Below, piece by piece: positions 25,825 to 34,653 of a DNA stretch of 64,000 nucleotides (position 1 is the first letter of the stretch; each line of letters opens with the position of its first letter). The notes under the pieces are model-generated. The model had not been told where the DNA came from and did no database searches. It saw only the letters and a program-made list of their open reading frames with translations. Both the position numbers and the translations under genes were made by a program. This stretch comes from Salipiger marinus (GTDB lineage: Bacteria; Pseudomonadota; Alphaproteobacteria; Rhodobacterales; Rhodobacteraceae), in NCBI RefSeq assembly GCF_900100085.1, contig NZ_FNEJ01000007.1:1-64000 (forward strand). The letters run 5' to 3'.

Positions 25825-26955
25825 TTGTTTCGCTCAACCATCCTGAAGACCGCGGCACTGGCCGCGGCTCTGGTCTGTGGTCAGGCAGCTTTCGCGGAGG
25901 AGGTGACGCTGCCACGCACCATGATCTGGACATCCTACGATCTGGGATCCAGCGGCTATGTCGAGGCTTCGGCCATGGCGGATGCGCTGGACAAGCAGTT
26001 CGGCACCACCATCCGCCTGACGCCATCTGGCACCGCCATCGGGCGGCTGCTGCCGCTGGTGCGCGGGCGCGCCAGCTACGGGCTGATGGGCAATGAAATC
26101 CTGTTCGCCTCCGATGCGAGCTATGAATTCGCGGCGCGCGACTGGGGCCCGCAGGATCTGCGCGTGCTGCTGGGACGTCCGGCAGGTGTGGGGCTGGTCG
26201 CGGGCGGGGATACCGACATCGAGACCCCGGCGGATCTGCCCGGCGTCAGCGTCGGTTTCGTGGAGGCGAGCCCCTCGACCACGCTCAACACCGAGGCGGC
26301 GCTGGCCTTTGCCGGACTGACGCCCGATGACGTGGAAAAGATCATGTATCCCGGCTATGGCGCCATGCTTGCGGCCTTTGTCGCGGGCGAGGTCGATGTG
26401 GTGCCGGTGACGCCCGCCGTGGCCGCGCTGCGCGAGGCCGAGGCGGGGCGTGGTTTCCGCTGGCTCGACATGCCGGGCGAGGATACCGAAGGCTGGGCCC
26501 GCATCAGCGACCGTTCCAGCCTGTTCCAGCCGCGGACCATCACCGTGGGCGCGGGGATCTCCGAAGACAATCCCGCCCAGCTGATGGGCTACAGCTATCC
26601 GCAGATCACCACGCTGGCCACGGCGGACGAGGACGAGGTCTATAACCTTGTGAAGGCGCTGGATCTCAGCTTCCCGGCCTACAAGGACGCCAATGCCGAC
26701 ATGCCGCTCTGGGTGCTGGAGGAGTCGGGCACCACGCCGTCTGGCGCGCCCTTCCATCCCGGCGCGATCCGCTACCTGCGCGAGCGCGGCATCTGGGACG
26801 ACCAGGATGACGCGTGGAACGACAAGCGGATTGCCGCCATCGAGACGACCAAGGCGCTCTGGGCCGAGGCCGTCAAGGAGGCCGATGCCAGCGGCGTGTC
26901 CAATGACGACTGGCCGGCCTTCTGGGAAGATTACCGCGCCAGCCACGCCCGGTAA
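25825..26955 (+). CDS. TAXI-family TRAP transporter solute-binding protein
   Basis: 376 residues. The signal peptide is about residues 1-24 (FRSTILKTAALAAALVC...AFAEE). The mature part has TAXI-type features: SSGYVEASAMADALDKQF, GTAIGRLLPLVRG and YGAMLAAFVAGEVDVVPV. It binds a small acid or amino-acid-like solute for the fused TRAP permease downstream. TTG 25825 is taken as the start because GGGAGG lies seven bases upstream and a signal peptide begins there; an ATG at 25747 would add 26 residues before it. Location between the acyl-CoA dehydrogenase and hydrolase genes makes the solute a likely growth substrate of this cluster. Confidence 0.88.
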   Translation: MFRSTILKTAALAAALVCGQAAFAEEVTLPRTMIWTSYDLGSSGYVEASAMADALDKQFGTTIRLTPSGTAIGRLLPLVRGRASYGLMGNEILFASDASYEFAARDWGPQDLRVLLGRPAGVGLVAGGDTDIETPADLPGVSVGFVEASPSTTLNTEAALAFAGLTPDDVEKIMYPGYGAMLAAFVAGEVDVVPVTPAVAALREAEAGRGFRWLDMPGEDTEGWARISDRSSLFQPRTITVGAGISEDNPAQLMGYSYPQITTLATADEDEVYNLVKALDLSFPAYKDANADMPLWVLEESGTTPSGAPFHPGAIRYLRERGIWDDQDDAWNDKRIAAIETTKALWAEAVKEADASGVSNDDWPAFWEDYRASHAR

Positions 26956-26968
26956 TCCCGGATCCCGG

Positions 26969-27001
26969 GGACGCAGGCCCGGCCCGGTCCGGGCTGCGTC
27001 C
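26969..27001 (+). terminator. Hairpin after TAXI binding-protein gene
   Basis: GGACGCAG (26969-26976) pairs with CTGCGTCC (26994-27001), and CCCGG pairs with CCGGG inside, leaving a six-base loop and one bulged G. No T-run follows. It lies between binding protein and permease, as for other importers here. Confidence 0.55.
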
Positions 27002-27055
27002 TGACCGGGCCGCGCGCCCCCGCACCGCCTGTCTTCCGACACTTGCCCACAGGAT

Positions 27056-29026
27056 ATGGTCATGTCCCCCGACGCTTCCCCCCACGCCCCGCAGGTCGCC
27101 AGATACTGGCGGGCCACGGACACGCGCCTTTCCGGACCCGCGTGGTTCGCGGTGCTGGCCCTGTCCGCCACCGGCATCCTGTTGATCATCAACCAGATCT
27201 TCAATCTGCAGGTGCTGGGCTTCCGCCCGATCAGCACCGCCTATTACTACATGGTGCTGGGCCTGTTCATGCCGGTCGCCTTTCTGGGCACGCCCGCGCG
27301 CGCGGGCGATGCGACCCGCGTCCGCTGGTATGACTGGGGCCTCGCGGCGCTGGCCTTCGCGGTCTGCATGACCTTCGCGTGGAACACCGATGCCATCCTC
27401 TATCAGGGCTGGGAATTCGAGGCGCCGCCCCTCATCATCGTCATGGCGACCGCGCTTGTCCTGCTGTCGCTGGAGGCGGTGCGGCGCTGCGCGGGCCTGC
27501 CGCTTTTCATCATCTGCCTGATCTTCGCGACCTTCCCGCTTTATACCGGGCATCTGTCGGGCTTCCTGTGGGGCGCGCAGATGAGCTTCAGCGAGACGGT
27601 GCTGAGCCATGCGCTGGGGGTCGAAAGCATCATCGGCATCCCGCTGCGGGTGATCGCGGATCTGCTGATCGGCTTCATCCTGTTCGGCGTGGCGCTGACC
27701 GTGTCGGGGGGCGGCACCTTCTTCATGGATCTGGCCAGCGCGCTGATGGGCCATGCCCGGGGCGGCCCGGCCAAGGTGGCGATCCTGTCCTCGGGGTTTT
27801 TCGGCTCGCTGTCGGGCAGCGTCATCTCCAACGTGATCTCCACCGGGTCGATGACCATTCCGACCATGAAAAAATGCGGCTACCCGCCCACCTATGCGGC
27901 GGCGGTGGAATCCTGCGCCTCCACCGGCGGGGCGCTAATGCCGCCCGTCATGGGCTCCGTGGCCTTCGTCATGGCCTCGTTCATGAACGTGCCCTATGCC
28001 GACATCATGATCGCGGCCACGGTTCCGGCGCTGCTGTTCTATCTGGTGCTGCTGATCCAGACCGACTGCTATGCCGCGCGCAACGGGCTGAAGGGCCTGC
28101 CGCGCGACGAGCTGCCGAAGCTCTGGCACGCGCTGCGGTCGGGCTGGATCTATCTGGTCAGCCTTGCCGCGCTGGTGGTGCTGCTGCTGGCCACCAATGC
28201 CGAGGCGAAGGCGCCATTCTACGTCACCGTGCTGCTGCTGGTCACGGCACTGGTCCGCGCCCGCAAGGACGGGATGCTGGCCCCGCTTGTCGCCATGGTG
28301 CTGGAGGTGGGCGCCACCATCGGCATGCTGGTCGGCGTGCTGGCAGGCGTCGGCATGATCGTGGGGGCGCTGGCCATCACCGGGGTCGGCAACGCCTTCA
28401 GCCGCGAGCTTCTGCAATATGCGGGCGGCAACCCCTATCTGCTGCTGCTGCTGGGGGCGCTGACCAGCTTCATCCTTGGCATGGGGATGACAGTGTCGGC
28501 CTGCTACATCTTCCTTGCCGTGGTGCTGGCGCCCGCGCTGGAACAGGCGGGGTTCAGCCAGATGGCCTCGCATCTCTTCATCCTTTACTGGGCGATGCTG
28601 TCCTACATCACCCCGCCCGTGGCCATGGCTGCCGTGGCCGCCGCCTCCATCGCCAAATCTCCGGCGCTGCAGACCGGGGTGCTGGCGATGCGGCTGGGGG
28701 CGATCCTGTTCGTGCTGCCTTTCCTCTTCGTGCTGAACCCCAACCTGATCCTAGAGGGCGAGCCGCTCAACATCGCCATCGCCGTGTCGACTGCGGTGCT
28801 GTCGATCCTGATGCTGGCCGCCGCGTCGGAGCGCTGGATCTATCTGCTGAACCGTCGCGCCAAGGGCTGGGAGGTGCTGGTGCTGCTGGCAGGCGGGCTG
28901 TGCCTGCTGGTGCCCGAACGGCTGACGGATCTTGCGGGGCTGGCGGCGCTGGCGCTGGTGATGGGCGCGGGCTTCGCCACCCGCGCCCCGGCCCCCAAGA
29001 CCCCCGCAAAGGAGACCGTGCGATGA
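27056..29026 (+). CDS. TRAP transporter fused permease (DctQ-DctM, TAXI type)
   Basis: 656 residues and very hydrophobic. The N-terminal four-helix small-subunit part is about residues 25-160. The large 12-helix DctM-like part has GFFGSLSGSVISNVISTGSMTIP, the TRAP large-subunit signature, and ASTGGALMPPVMGSVAF. The C-terminal extension with two more helices is typical of TAXI-linked fusions. It imports the solute bound by the protein at 25825, driven by an ion gradient. ATG 27056 or 27062 are both possible. The stop overlaps the hydrolase start by four bases, so import is coupled to catabolism. Confidence 0.92.
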   Translation: MVMSPDASPHAPQVARYWRATDTRLSGPAWFAVLALSATGILLIINQIFNLQVLGFRPISTAYYYMVLGLFMPVAFLGTPARAGDATRVRWYDWGLAALAFAVCMTFAWNTDAILYQGWEFEAPPLIIVMATALVLLSLEAVRRCAGLPLFIICLIFATFPLYTGHLSGFLWGAQMSFSETVLSHALGVESIIGIPLRVIADLLIGFILFGVALTVSGGGTFFMDLASALMGHARGGPAKVAILSSGFFGSLSGSVISNVISTGSMTIPTMKKCGYPPTYAAAVESCASTGGALMPPVMGSVAFVMASFMNVPYADIMIAATVPALLFYLVLLIQTDCYAARNGLKGLPRDELPKLWHALRSGWIYLVSLAALVVLLLATNAEAKAPFYVTVLLLVTALVRARKDGMLAPLVAMVLEVGATIGMLVGVLAGVGMIVGALAITGVGNAFSRELLQYAGGNPYLLLLLGALTSFILGMGMTVSACYIFLAVVLAPALEQAGFSQMASHLFILYWAMLSYITPPVAMAAVAAASIAKSPALQTGVLAMRLGAILFVLPFLFVLNPNLILEGEPLNIAIAVSTAVLSILMLAAASERWIYLLNRRAKGWEVLVLLAGGLCLLVPERLTDLAGLAALALVMGAGFATRAPAPKTPAKETVR

Positions 29027-29844
29027 CCCATCCGTTTCAGGTCACCCGCCCCGATGGCTGCCGCCTGCAGGCCCGGCTTGACGGACCCGAGGAGGCGCCC
29101 TGCGTGGTGCTGGTGAATTCCGTGCTGACCGATCTTACGGTCTGGGATGCGCAGATCCCCGCGCTTGCCGAGCGCTACCGGGTGCTGCGGTATGACCAGC
29201 GCGGCCATGGCGGATCCGACGCGCCCGAGGGGGCGATGGATTTCGACCGGTACGGCGCCGATCTGCTGGCGGTGATGGACGGCGCCGGGGTGGACCGCTG
29301 CGCCGTGGTCGGCCTCTCCATGGGCTGTCCCACGGCGCTTGCCGCCACAGCCGCCGCCCCCCACCGCTTCGCCGCGTTTGTGGCGGTGGACGGCGTCGCC
29401 AGAAGTGCCCCGGGCCGCGAGGCGTTCTGGGCCGAACGGCGCGACACCGCGCGGCGCGACGGGATGCAGGCCATTGCCGACAGCACCGCGCCGCGCTGGC
29501 TGCCCGGCCTTGCCCCGGAGGCGGAGCAGAGCCAGCGCCTGCGCCGGATGATCGCCGCCACGCCGGTGGCGGGCTTTGCCGCCGCGACCCATGCGCTTGG
29601 CGCCTATGACCACGCCGCCGCTGCCGCAGCGCTTGCCTGTCCGGTGCTGGCCATCGCGGGGGCCGAAGATGGCGCCATGCCCAAGGCCATGGCCCGGCAG
29701 TTCGGAGGACTTCCCGGCGCGCAGACCGCCGTGATCCCCGGGGCAGGCCACCTGCCCAATTTCCAGACCCCCGACGCCTTTACCCGCGTCCTGCTGGCCT
29801 TCCTTGACGGCAAGGCCTTCCAGACCACGAAGGAGCCCGCCTGA
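29023..29844 (+). CDS. Alpha/beta hydrolase, PcaD (3-oxoadipate enol-lactonase)-like
   Basis: 273 residues. A cytoplasmic alpha/beta hydrolase with nucleophile elbow GLSMG (Ser near residue 96), acid Asp in GAEDGAM and base His in GAGHLPNFQTP. VLRYDQRGHGGSDAP and the overall size match PcaD-type enol-lactonases and related ring-opening hydrolases. Partner genes for the rest of the beta-ketoadipate pathway are absent, so another lactone or ester is possible. It overlaps the TRAP permease gene by four bases and the following CoA-transferase gene by one. Confidence 0.85.
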   Translation: MTHPFQVTRPDGCRLQARLDGPEEAPCVVLVNSVLTDLTVWDAQIPALAERYRVLRYDQRGHGGSDAPEGAMDFDRYGADLLAVMDGAGVDRCAVVGLSMGCPTALAATAAAPHRFAAFVAVDGVARSAPGREAFWAERRDTARRDGMQAIADSTAPRWLPGLAPEAEQSQRLRRMIAATPVAGFAAATHALGAYDHAAAAAALACPVLAIAGAEDGAMPKAMARQFGGLPGAQTAVIPGAGHLPNFQTPDAFTRVLLAFLDGKAFQTTKEPA

Positions 29845-31037
29845 TGTCAGGTCCGCTGTCCCATATCCGAGTTCTTGACCTGAGCCGCATCATGGCCGGT
29901 CCATGGAGCGGCCAGACCCTTGCCGATCTTGGCGCCGATGTCATCAAGGTCGAACGCGCGGGCGAGGGCGACGACACCCGCCGCTGGGGCCCGCCCTTTC
30001 TGAACGATGCCGAAGGCAGGCCGACGCAGGAGGCGGGCTATTACCTGTCGGTGAACCGGGGCAAGCGGTCCGTGGCGCTGGATCTGAAATCCGAAGCAGG
30101 CCGCGAGACGGTGCGCGCCCTTGCCGCGCAAAGCGACATCCTGCTGGAGAATTTCAAGACCGGCACGCTGGACCGCATGGGGCTGGGTTATGACGATCTG
30201 CAGAAGGTCAACCCGCGGCTGATCTACTGTTCCATCACCGGCTTCGGGCTGACCGGGCCGCGCGCGGGCGATGCGGCCTATGATTTCATGATTCAGGGCA
30301 TGGGTGGGCTGATGAGCGTGACCGGCGCCCCGGATGACACCCCCGGCGGCGGTCCGCAGAAGGTGGGGGTGCCCATCGTCGACATCATGACCGGCATGTA
30401 TGCCTCCATCGGGGTGCTGGCGGCGCTGGCGCAGCGCGACCGCACCGGCAAGGGCGATCACATCGATTTGGCCATGCTCGACGTGTCGGTGGCGATGCTG
30501 GCCAATCAGGCGATGAATTACCTTGTGTCGGGGCAGCCGCCGGTGCGCCGCGGCAACCGGCATCCGAACATCCAGCCGCAGAACGTCTATCCGGTGGCCG
30601 ATGGCCATATCGTGCTGGCCGTGGGCAATGACGGGCAGTTCCGCAAGTTCGCCGAGGCCATCGGCCGCCCCGACCTGCCCGATCTGCCGGAATTTGCCAC
30701 CAATGCCGGGCGGGTGGAAAACCTGCCCGCGCTGGAAGAGATCCTGATCGAAGCGCTGGCGCGGGGCACGGTGGATCACTGGGTCGCCCTCTTTGCGGCG
30801 GCGGGCGTGCCCTCGGGGCCGATCAACACCGTGGACCGGGTGTTCGAGGATCCGCAGGTGCGCCACCGCCAGATGCTGCGCGACATCCCCCATCCGCTGG
30901 GGGGCGATCTGAAACAGGTGGCAAGCCCGCTGAATTTCCGCAACGCGCCGCTGGCCTATGACCGGGCGCCCCCGCTTCTGGGACAACATACGGAGGAGGT
31001 ACTGGACATGCTCGGACTGAAGGAGCGCCAGTCATGA
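29844..31037 (+). CDS. Family III CoA-transferase (CaiB/BaiF type), copy 2
   Basis: 397 residues. IRVLDLSRIMAGPWSGQTL, SVNRGKRSVALDLK, ENFKTGTLDRMGLGY and IYCSITGFGLTGP mark the family; the catalytic aspartate is in IDLAMLDVS. It is closely related to the copy at 22282, sharing the ENFKTGTL and PGGGP-containing segments, but has different neighbours. It may activate the imported acid or a later intermediate. The start overlaps the hydrolase stop (TGATG), and the end overlaps the next gene by four bases. Confidence 0.9.
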   Translation: MSGPLSHIRVLDLSRIMAGPWSGQTLADLGADVIKVERAGEGDDTRRWGPPFLNDAEGRPTQEAGYYLSVNRGKRSVALDLKSEAGRETVRALAAQSDILLENFKTGTLDRMGLGYDDLQKVNPRLIYCSITGFGLTGPRAGDAAYDFMIQGMGGLMSVTGAPDDTPGGGPQKVGVPIVDIMTGMYASIGVLAALAQRDRTGKGDHIDLAMLDVSVAMLANQAMNYLVSGQPPVRRGNRHPNIQPQNVYPVADGHIVLAVGNDGQFRKFAEAIGRPDLPDLPEFATNAGRVENLPALEEILIEALARGTVDHWVALFAAAGVPSGPINTVDRVFEDPQVRHRQMLRDIPHPLGGDLKQVASPLNFRNAPLAYDRAPPLLGQHTEEVLDMLGLKERQS

Positions 31038-31666
31038 ACGACCAGATCAGGACCGGCCCGGCCCAGACCGGGGGCCGCATCAGCTTTCCCGCCCCCGCCG
31101 AGATGACCGCAGCGCAGCGCGAGGTCTATGACCAGATCGTGTCCGGACCCCGGGGCGTGCTGGTGGGGCCGCTGCGCGCGGCGCTGCACAACCCCGTGCT
31201 GGCGGACCGCTGGCAGCGTCTGGGGCAGGTGCTGCGCTTTGAAACCTCGATCCCGGCGCGGCTGAACGAACTGGCCATCCTTGTGACCGCGCGGCGCTGG
31301 AACAGCGATCTGGAATGGACGATCCACGAACGCGACGCCGCGCGCGCCGGGCTTGATCCGCGCTTCGCGGCGGCGATCCGCAGCGGCGGCGCCCCCGATT
31401 TCGGCGAGGATGCCGCCGCGCGCGAGGTCTATGAATACACCCGCCAGTTGCAGACGCATGGCAATGTCACCGATGCCGTCTATGATGCCATCGTGGACCG
31501 CTGGGGCGAGGTCGGCGTGGTCGAACTGACCGCGGTGATCGGCTATTATTCCATGGTGGCGATGACCCTGAACGTCCACCGCATTCCGCTGCCGGACGGG
31601 GCGGGCGACACCCTGCCCGGACCGCATGACACGCTGAGCGCGCTGGCGCCCGCGCGGGAGGGCTGA
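31034..31666 (+). CDS. Carboxymuconolactone decarboxylase-family protein
   Basis: 210 residues. AhpD/CMD-like helical protein with ARLNELAILVTARRWNSDLEW and [11 protein letters not shown]. The CxxC pair of AhpD peroxidases is absent, so disulfide chemistry is unlikely; a decarboxylase or ring-opening role as in PcaC relatives fits better. It sits between a CoA-transferase and a flavin reductase-like gene in one tight operon. The exact reaction is unknown. Confidence 0.8.
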   Translation: MNDQIRTGPAQTGGRISFPAPAEMTAAQREVYDQIVSGPRGVLVGPLRAALHNPVLADRWQRLGQVLRFETSIPARLNELAILVTARRWNSDLEWTIHERDAARAGLDPRFAAAIRSGGAPDFGEDAAAREVYEYTRQLQTHGNVTDAVYDAIVDRWGEVGVVELTAVIGYYSMVAMTLNVHRIPLPDGAGDTLPGPHDTLSALAPAREG

Positions 31667-31668
31667 GC

Positions 31669-32295
31669 ATGTTCTACGATCCCCGCAGCGAAGATCACGG
31701 TCTGCCGCATAACCCATGGCTGGCGCTGATCGTGCCGCGCCCCATCGGCTGGATCTCCACCACGTCGGCGGCGGGCGTGCCGAACCTTGCGCCCTATAGC
31801 TGTTTCAATGCGATTGCGGGCAGGCCGCCTTTTGTGATGTTTTCGTCTGACAGCCCCAAACACAGCGTGACCAATGCCGAAGAGACCGGGTTTTTCTGCG
31901 TCAACATCGCGACTTACCCGCTGCGCGAGGCGATGAACCGCTCCTCCGCGCCCTATCCGGAGGGCACCGATGAATTTGTCGAGGCGGGGCTGACCGCCGT
32001 GCCCTGCCGCAACATCCCTGTGATGCGGGTGGCGGAGTCGCCGGTCTCCGTCGAATGCCGCCTGTCGCAGCTTGTCACCCTGACCCCCGCCACCGGCGCC
32101 GCCTGCGCCAACCGCATCGCCATCGGCGAGGTGGTGGGCATCCATATCGACGAGAGGGTCCTGCGCAACGGGCTGGTCGATGTGGAGGCGCTGCAACCGC
32201 TGGGGCGCATGGGCTATATGGAATATACCGTGCCGCCCCGGTCCTTCACCATGTCCCGCCCGGTGCTGGACGCGCAGGAAAAGGCCGCAAAATGA
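31669..32295 (+). CDS. Flavin reductase-like FMN-binding protein
   Basis: 208 residues with the flavin-reductase-like split-barrel fold: LIVPRPIGWISTTSAAGVPNLAPYSCFNAI, and FFCVNIATYPLREAMNRSS. Relatives reduce FMN with NAD(P)H for a partner monooxygenase or bind FMN in other reactions. No two-component oxygenase is encoded in this cluster. A second member of the family lies at 54540-55193 with similar APYS-F-N spacing. Its stop overlaps the enoyl-CoA hydratase start by four bases. Confidence 0.82.
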   Translation: MFYDPRSEDHGLPHNPWLALIVPRPIGWISTTSAAGVPNLAPYSCFNAIAGRPPFVMFSSDSPKHSVTNAEETGFFCVNIATYPLREAMNRSSAPYPEGTDEFVEAGLTAVPCRNIPVMRVAESPVSVECRLSQLVTLTPATGAACANRIAIGEVVGIHIDERVLRNGLVDVEALQPLGRMGYMEYTVPPRSFTMSRPVLDAQEKAAK

Positions 32296-33062
32296 CCGCC
32301 ACTTTTGACACGCTGACGCTGGAGATCCGCGATCTGGTCGCCACGGTGACCTTCAACAGGCCGCCGGTCAACGCGCAGAACAACCGCCTGCGCGAAGAAC
32401 TGGCCGAGGTGATCGACGAGCTGGGCGACCGCTCCGACGTGCGCGCCATCATCCTGACCGGGGCGGGCAAGACCTTTTCCGCCGGGGCCGACCTGTCCGA
32501 ACGCCCCACGCAGGATCCGGGCCGCTACACCGCCCATAACCGCCGGGTGCGCGCCAGCTTCGACTGCCTGCTGGAATGCCCCAAGCCGGTCATCGCCGCC
32601 ATCAACGGCGCCGCCATCGGCGCGGGCTGCGTTGCTGCGCTTTGCTGCGACATCCTCGTGACCTCGGAGCGGGGGTTTCTGCAGATGACAGAGGTGACGG
32701 TGGGTCTGGCGGGCGGGGTCGCCCATGTGCGGCGGCATTTTGGCGAATCCGACGCGCGGCTGCTGATCTACACCGCCCGCCGCATCTATGGCCCCGACCT
32801 GCTGCGGATGAACGTCGCCTCTGCCTGCACCGCGCCGGAGGATCTGCTGGACGCGGCATGGACCATCGCTGCAGACATCGCCCGCGCCAGCCCTTCGGCG
32901 GTGCGCGCGGCGAAACGGTCGTTTCAGGTGACCGAAGGCATGTCGATCTATGACGCCTACCGGTTCGAGCAGAACCAGACCAAGGCGCTGTCCACCTCCG
33001 AAGACAGCGCCGAGGCGATGGCGGCGTTTCGCGAAAAGCGCGCGCCGGTGTTCCGCAGCTGA
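32292..33062 (+). CDS. Enoyl-CoA hydratase/isomerase family protein (atypical active site)
   Basis: 256 residues. Crotonase fold: oxyanion segment GKTFSAGADLSERP, and AAINGAAIGAGCVAALCCD, where the first catalytic glutamate of classical hydratases (GGGCEL) is replaced by Val. The second glutamate is retained in LQMTEVTVG. It may therefore be an isomerase, hydrolase or decarboxylase of a CoA ester rather than a hydratase. It is the last gene of the plus-strand operon that begins with the TAXI transporter, and ends at a bidirectional hairpin. Confidence 0.85.
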   Translation: MTATFDTLTLEIRDLVATVTFNRPPVNAQNNRLREELAEVIDELGDRSDVRAIILTGAGKTFSAGADLSERPTQDPGRYTAHNRRVRASFDCLLECPKPVIAAINGAAIGAGCVAALCCDILVTSERGFLQMTEVTVGLAGGVAHVRRHFGESDARLLIYTARRIYGPDLLRMNVASACTAPEDLLDAAWTIAADIARASPSAVRAAKRSFQVTEGMSIYDAYRFEQNQTKALSTSEDSAEAMAAFREKRAPVFRS

Positions 33063-33069
33063 GCGCGCG

Positions 33070-33091
33070 CCCCCGGTCGCCGGACCGGGGG
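33070..33091. terminator. Bidirectional hairpin between convergent genes
   Basis: CCCCCGGTC pairs with GACCGGGGG (9 bp, perfect) around loop GCCG, filling the gap between the crotonase stop and the GntR stop. There is no T-run on either strand, so strength is uncertain. Confidence 0.6.
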
Positions 33092-33844
33092 TCAGCGCAG
33101 CTTGACCTCGATCTTCATCATGTCGCCGCGATAGATGCCATTGGCCAGCAGGATGATGTCGCCATGCTGGTCCACCGCGATCCGCTGCACCTTGGCCACC
33201 GGATCGCCGATCGACACGTTGAGCTGGCTGGCGGTTTCCAGATCGGCGGATCCGATGGTGACGATCTGCACCGCATCTTCCACCGTGTGGCCGGGCAGTT
33301 CATGCGCCAGCCGCATCGCGGTCAGCCGGGTATAGGCGTCGTCCGGGATCAGCGGGCAGAGCCGTTCGTCCACATAGACATCGCCCAGCAGGAATGCGGT
33401 GCCCGCACGGCTGTGACGGCGGCGCAGGTGCCGGTAGGTGGGCGCGGGCGTGCCGATGGCGCTTTCCCGATGCGGCAGCGAGGTGCCGCGTTCATCGCCC
33501 AGGATCTCGATCAGCGCATTGTCCCGCGCGATCAGCAGGCCGGACCAGTCGGTCTTGACCTCGCACCACAGGTCGCGGCTGGGGCGTTCCACCACGAAGG
33601 TGCCCTTGGCGCGGTAGCGCTCGATCAGGCCTTCACCCTCGATGATGTCCAGCGCCTGCCGGATCGTCATGGTCGCCACGCCGCATTGTTCGGCCAGTTC
33701 CTTGACCGTGGGGATCTTGGCGCCCACCTTCCACTCGCCAGTCTCGATCCGCTGCCGGAACAGGCTGGCAAGCTGGATGTAGCGGGACACGTTGCTTTTC
33801 TGAAGCGCCCTGACCGTTGCGTTATCTGCCCTCACGGGTGGCAT
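33092..33844 (-). CDS. GntR-family regulator, HutC type
   Basis: 250 residues. GntR winged helix at about residues 15-85 (GAKIPTVKELAEQCGVATMTIRQAL), then a UTRA ligand domain with LLGDVYVDERLCPLI and LANGIYRGDMMKIEV at the end. A start at 33844 is chosen, with AAGGGG upstream; the longer frame to 33940 enters unlikely sequence. It lies downstream of FadJ-like and GST genes on the same strand and is the only regulator inside the acyl-CoA cluster, so it probably controls it. HutC-like operators have the form GTnTAnAC; a near match is at 36802-36809. Confidence 0.87.
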   Translation of the reverse strand: MPPVRADNATVRALQKSNVSRYIQLASLFRQRIETGEWKVGAKIPTVKELAEQCGVATMTIRQALDIIEGEGLIERYRAKGTFVVERPSRDLWCEVKTDWSGLLIARDNALIEILGDERGTSLPHRESAIGTPAPTYRHLRRRHSRAGTAFLLGDVYVDERLCPLIPDDAYTRLTAMRLAHELPGHTVEDAVQIVTIGSADLETASQLNVSIGDPVAKVQRIAVDQHGDIILLANGIYRGDMMKIEVKLR

Positions 33845-33946
33845 GGGTTGCCCCTTGTTGATCTCTGTCCCCAAGATATAGCCGCCCGGGGCCCCGGCAT
33901 AAAGCCCAAACCCTAGGTTTTTGACACTTGTGCCGCGCATCGGCGC

Positions 33947-34615
33947 CTATCCTGCGGAAAACCGGAGCTGGCCTGCGGTGACATCCACCGCGTCGGGCTG
34001 GTCGTCCTGCACCATCGTGGCGCTGACGGAATGGCGTGCCTGCCATGCCGCCGCGACCCCGGCAAGCTGCGGGAAATGGCCGCGCCAGTCCGCATCGTTC
34101 CAGCGGAAATCAAGCTGCCCCAGCGCGCAGACCAGCGCGATCTGGCCAATGCCGAACGGGGCCCCGGCCAGATCCTGCGCCTCTGTCTCCAGCGCGGTCA
34201 TGGTCGCCTGAACCTTGGCCTGCCAGCCGGAGGTGATGCCCTGCCACGGCCCCGCCTCGCGCAGAAGTTCGGTCCGCCACAGCAGCAGCATCTCCAGCAG
34301 CCCGTCGCCCATGGCCTGCCAGCGCAGCTGCCGGAGGCGCGCGGCGGGCTCCGCCGGAAAAAGCCCGGCCTTCGCCCGCAGATCCAGATATTCGCAGATC
34401 ACCCGGCTGTCGAAAAGCGCCGGACCGTCGCCGGTGACCAGCGCCGGGATCTTGCCCAGCGGGTTGTCGGCCAGCACCGCCGCATTGGGCGGCAGATGCA
34501 GCGCCACGACCGACCGCTGCAGCGCCACCTCCGGCAGCAGGCCGGTTTCGTGCAGGGTGATCATCACCTTGCGGACATAGGGCGACCGGGGCGACCAGTG
34601 CAGGGTCATGGTCAT
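33947..34615 (-). CDS. Glutathione S-transferase family protein
   Basis: 222 residues. N-terminal thioredoxin-like domain with SPYVRKVMITLHETGL, NPLGKIPALV (cis-Pro glutathione loop) and ALFDSRVICEYLD. The C-terminal helical domain contains FGIGQIALVCALGQLDFRW. The N-capping motif is present in shortened form. ATG 34615 follows GGAGG at eight bases. It may conjugate or isomerise an electrophilic intermediate of the pathway (inference). It lies 38 bases after the FadJ-like gene on the same strand. Confidence 0.88.
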   Translation of the reverse strand: MTMTLHWSPRSPYVRKVMITLHETGLLPEVALQRSVVALHLPPNAAVLADNPLGKIPALVTGDGPALFDSRVICEYLDLRAKAGLFPAEPAARLRQLRWQAMGDGLLEMLLLWRTELLREAGPWQGITSGWQAKVQATMTALETEAQDLAGAPFGIGQIALVCALGQLDFRWNDADWRGHFPQLAGVAAAWQARHSVSATMVQDDQPDAVDVTAGQLRFSAG

Positions 34616-34653
34616 CGGCGCGGCCTCCGTGCAGGTTGGTAAGTCATCTTGCG

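Noticed and set aside
29023-31666. Beta-ketoadipate pathway (pcaD, pcaC)
   Set aside because: A PcaD-like hydrolase and CMD-like protein occur, but pcaG/H, pcaB, pcaI/J and pcaF are absent and CoA-transferases of another family surround them.
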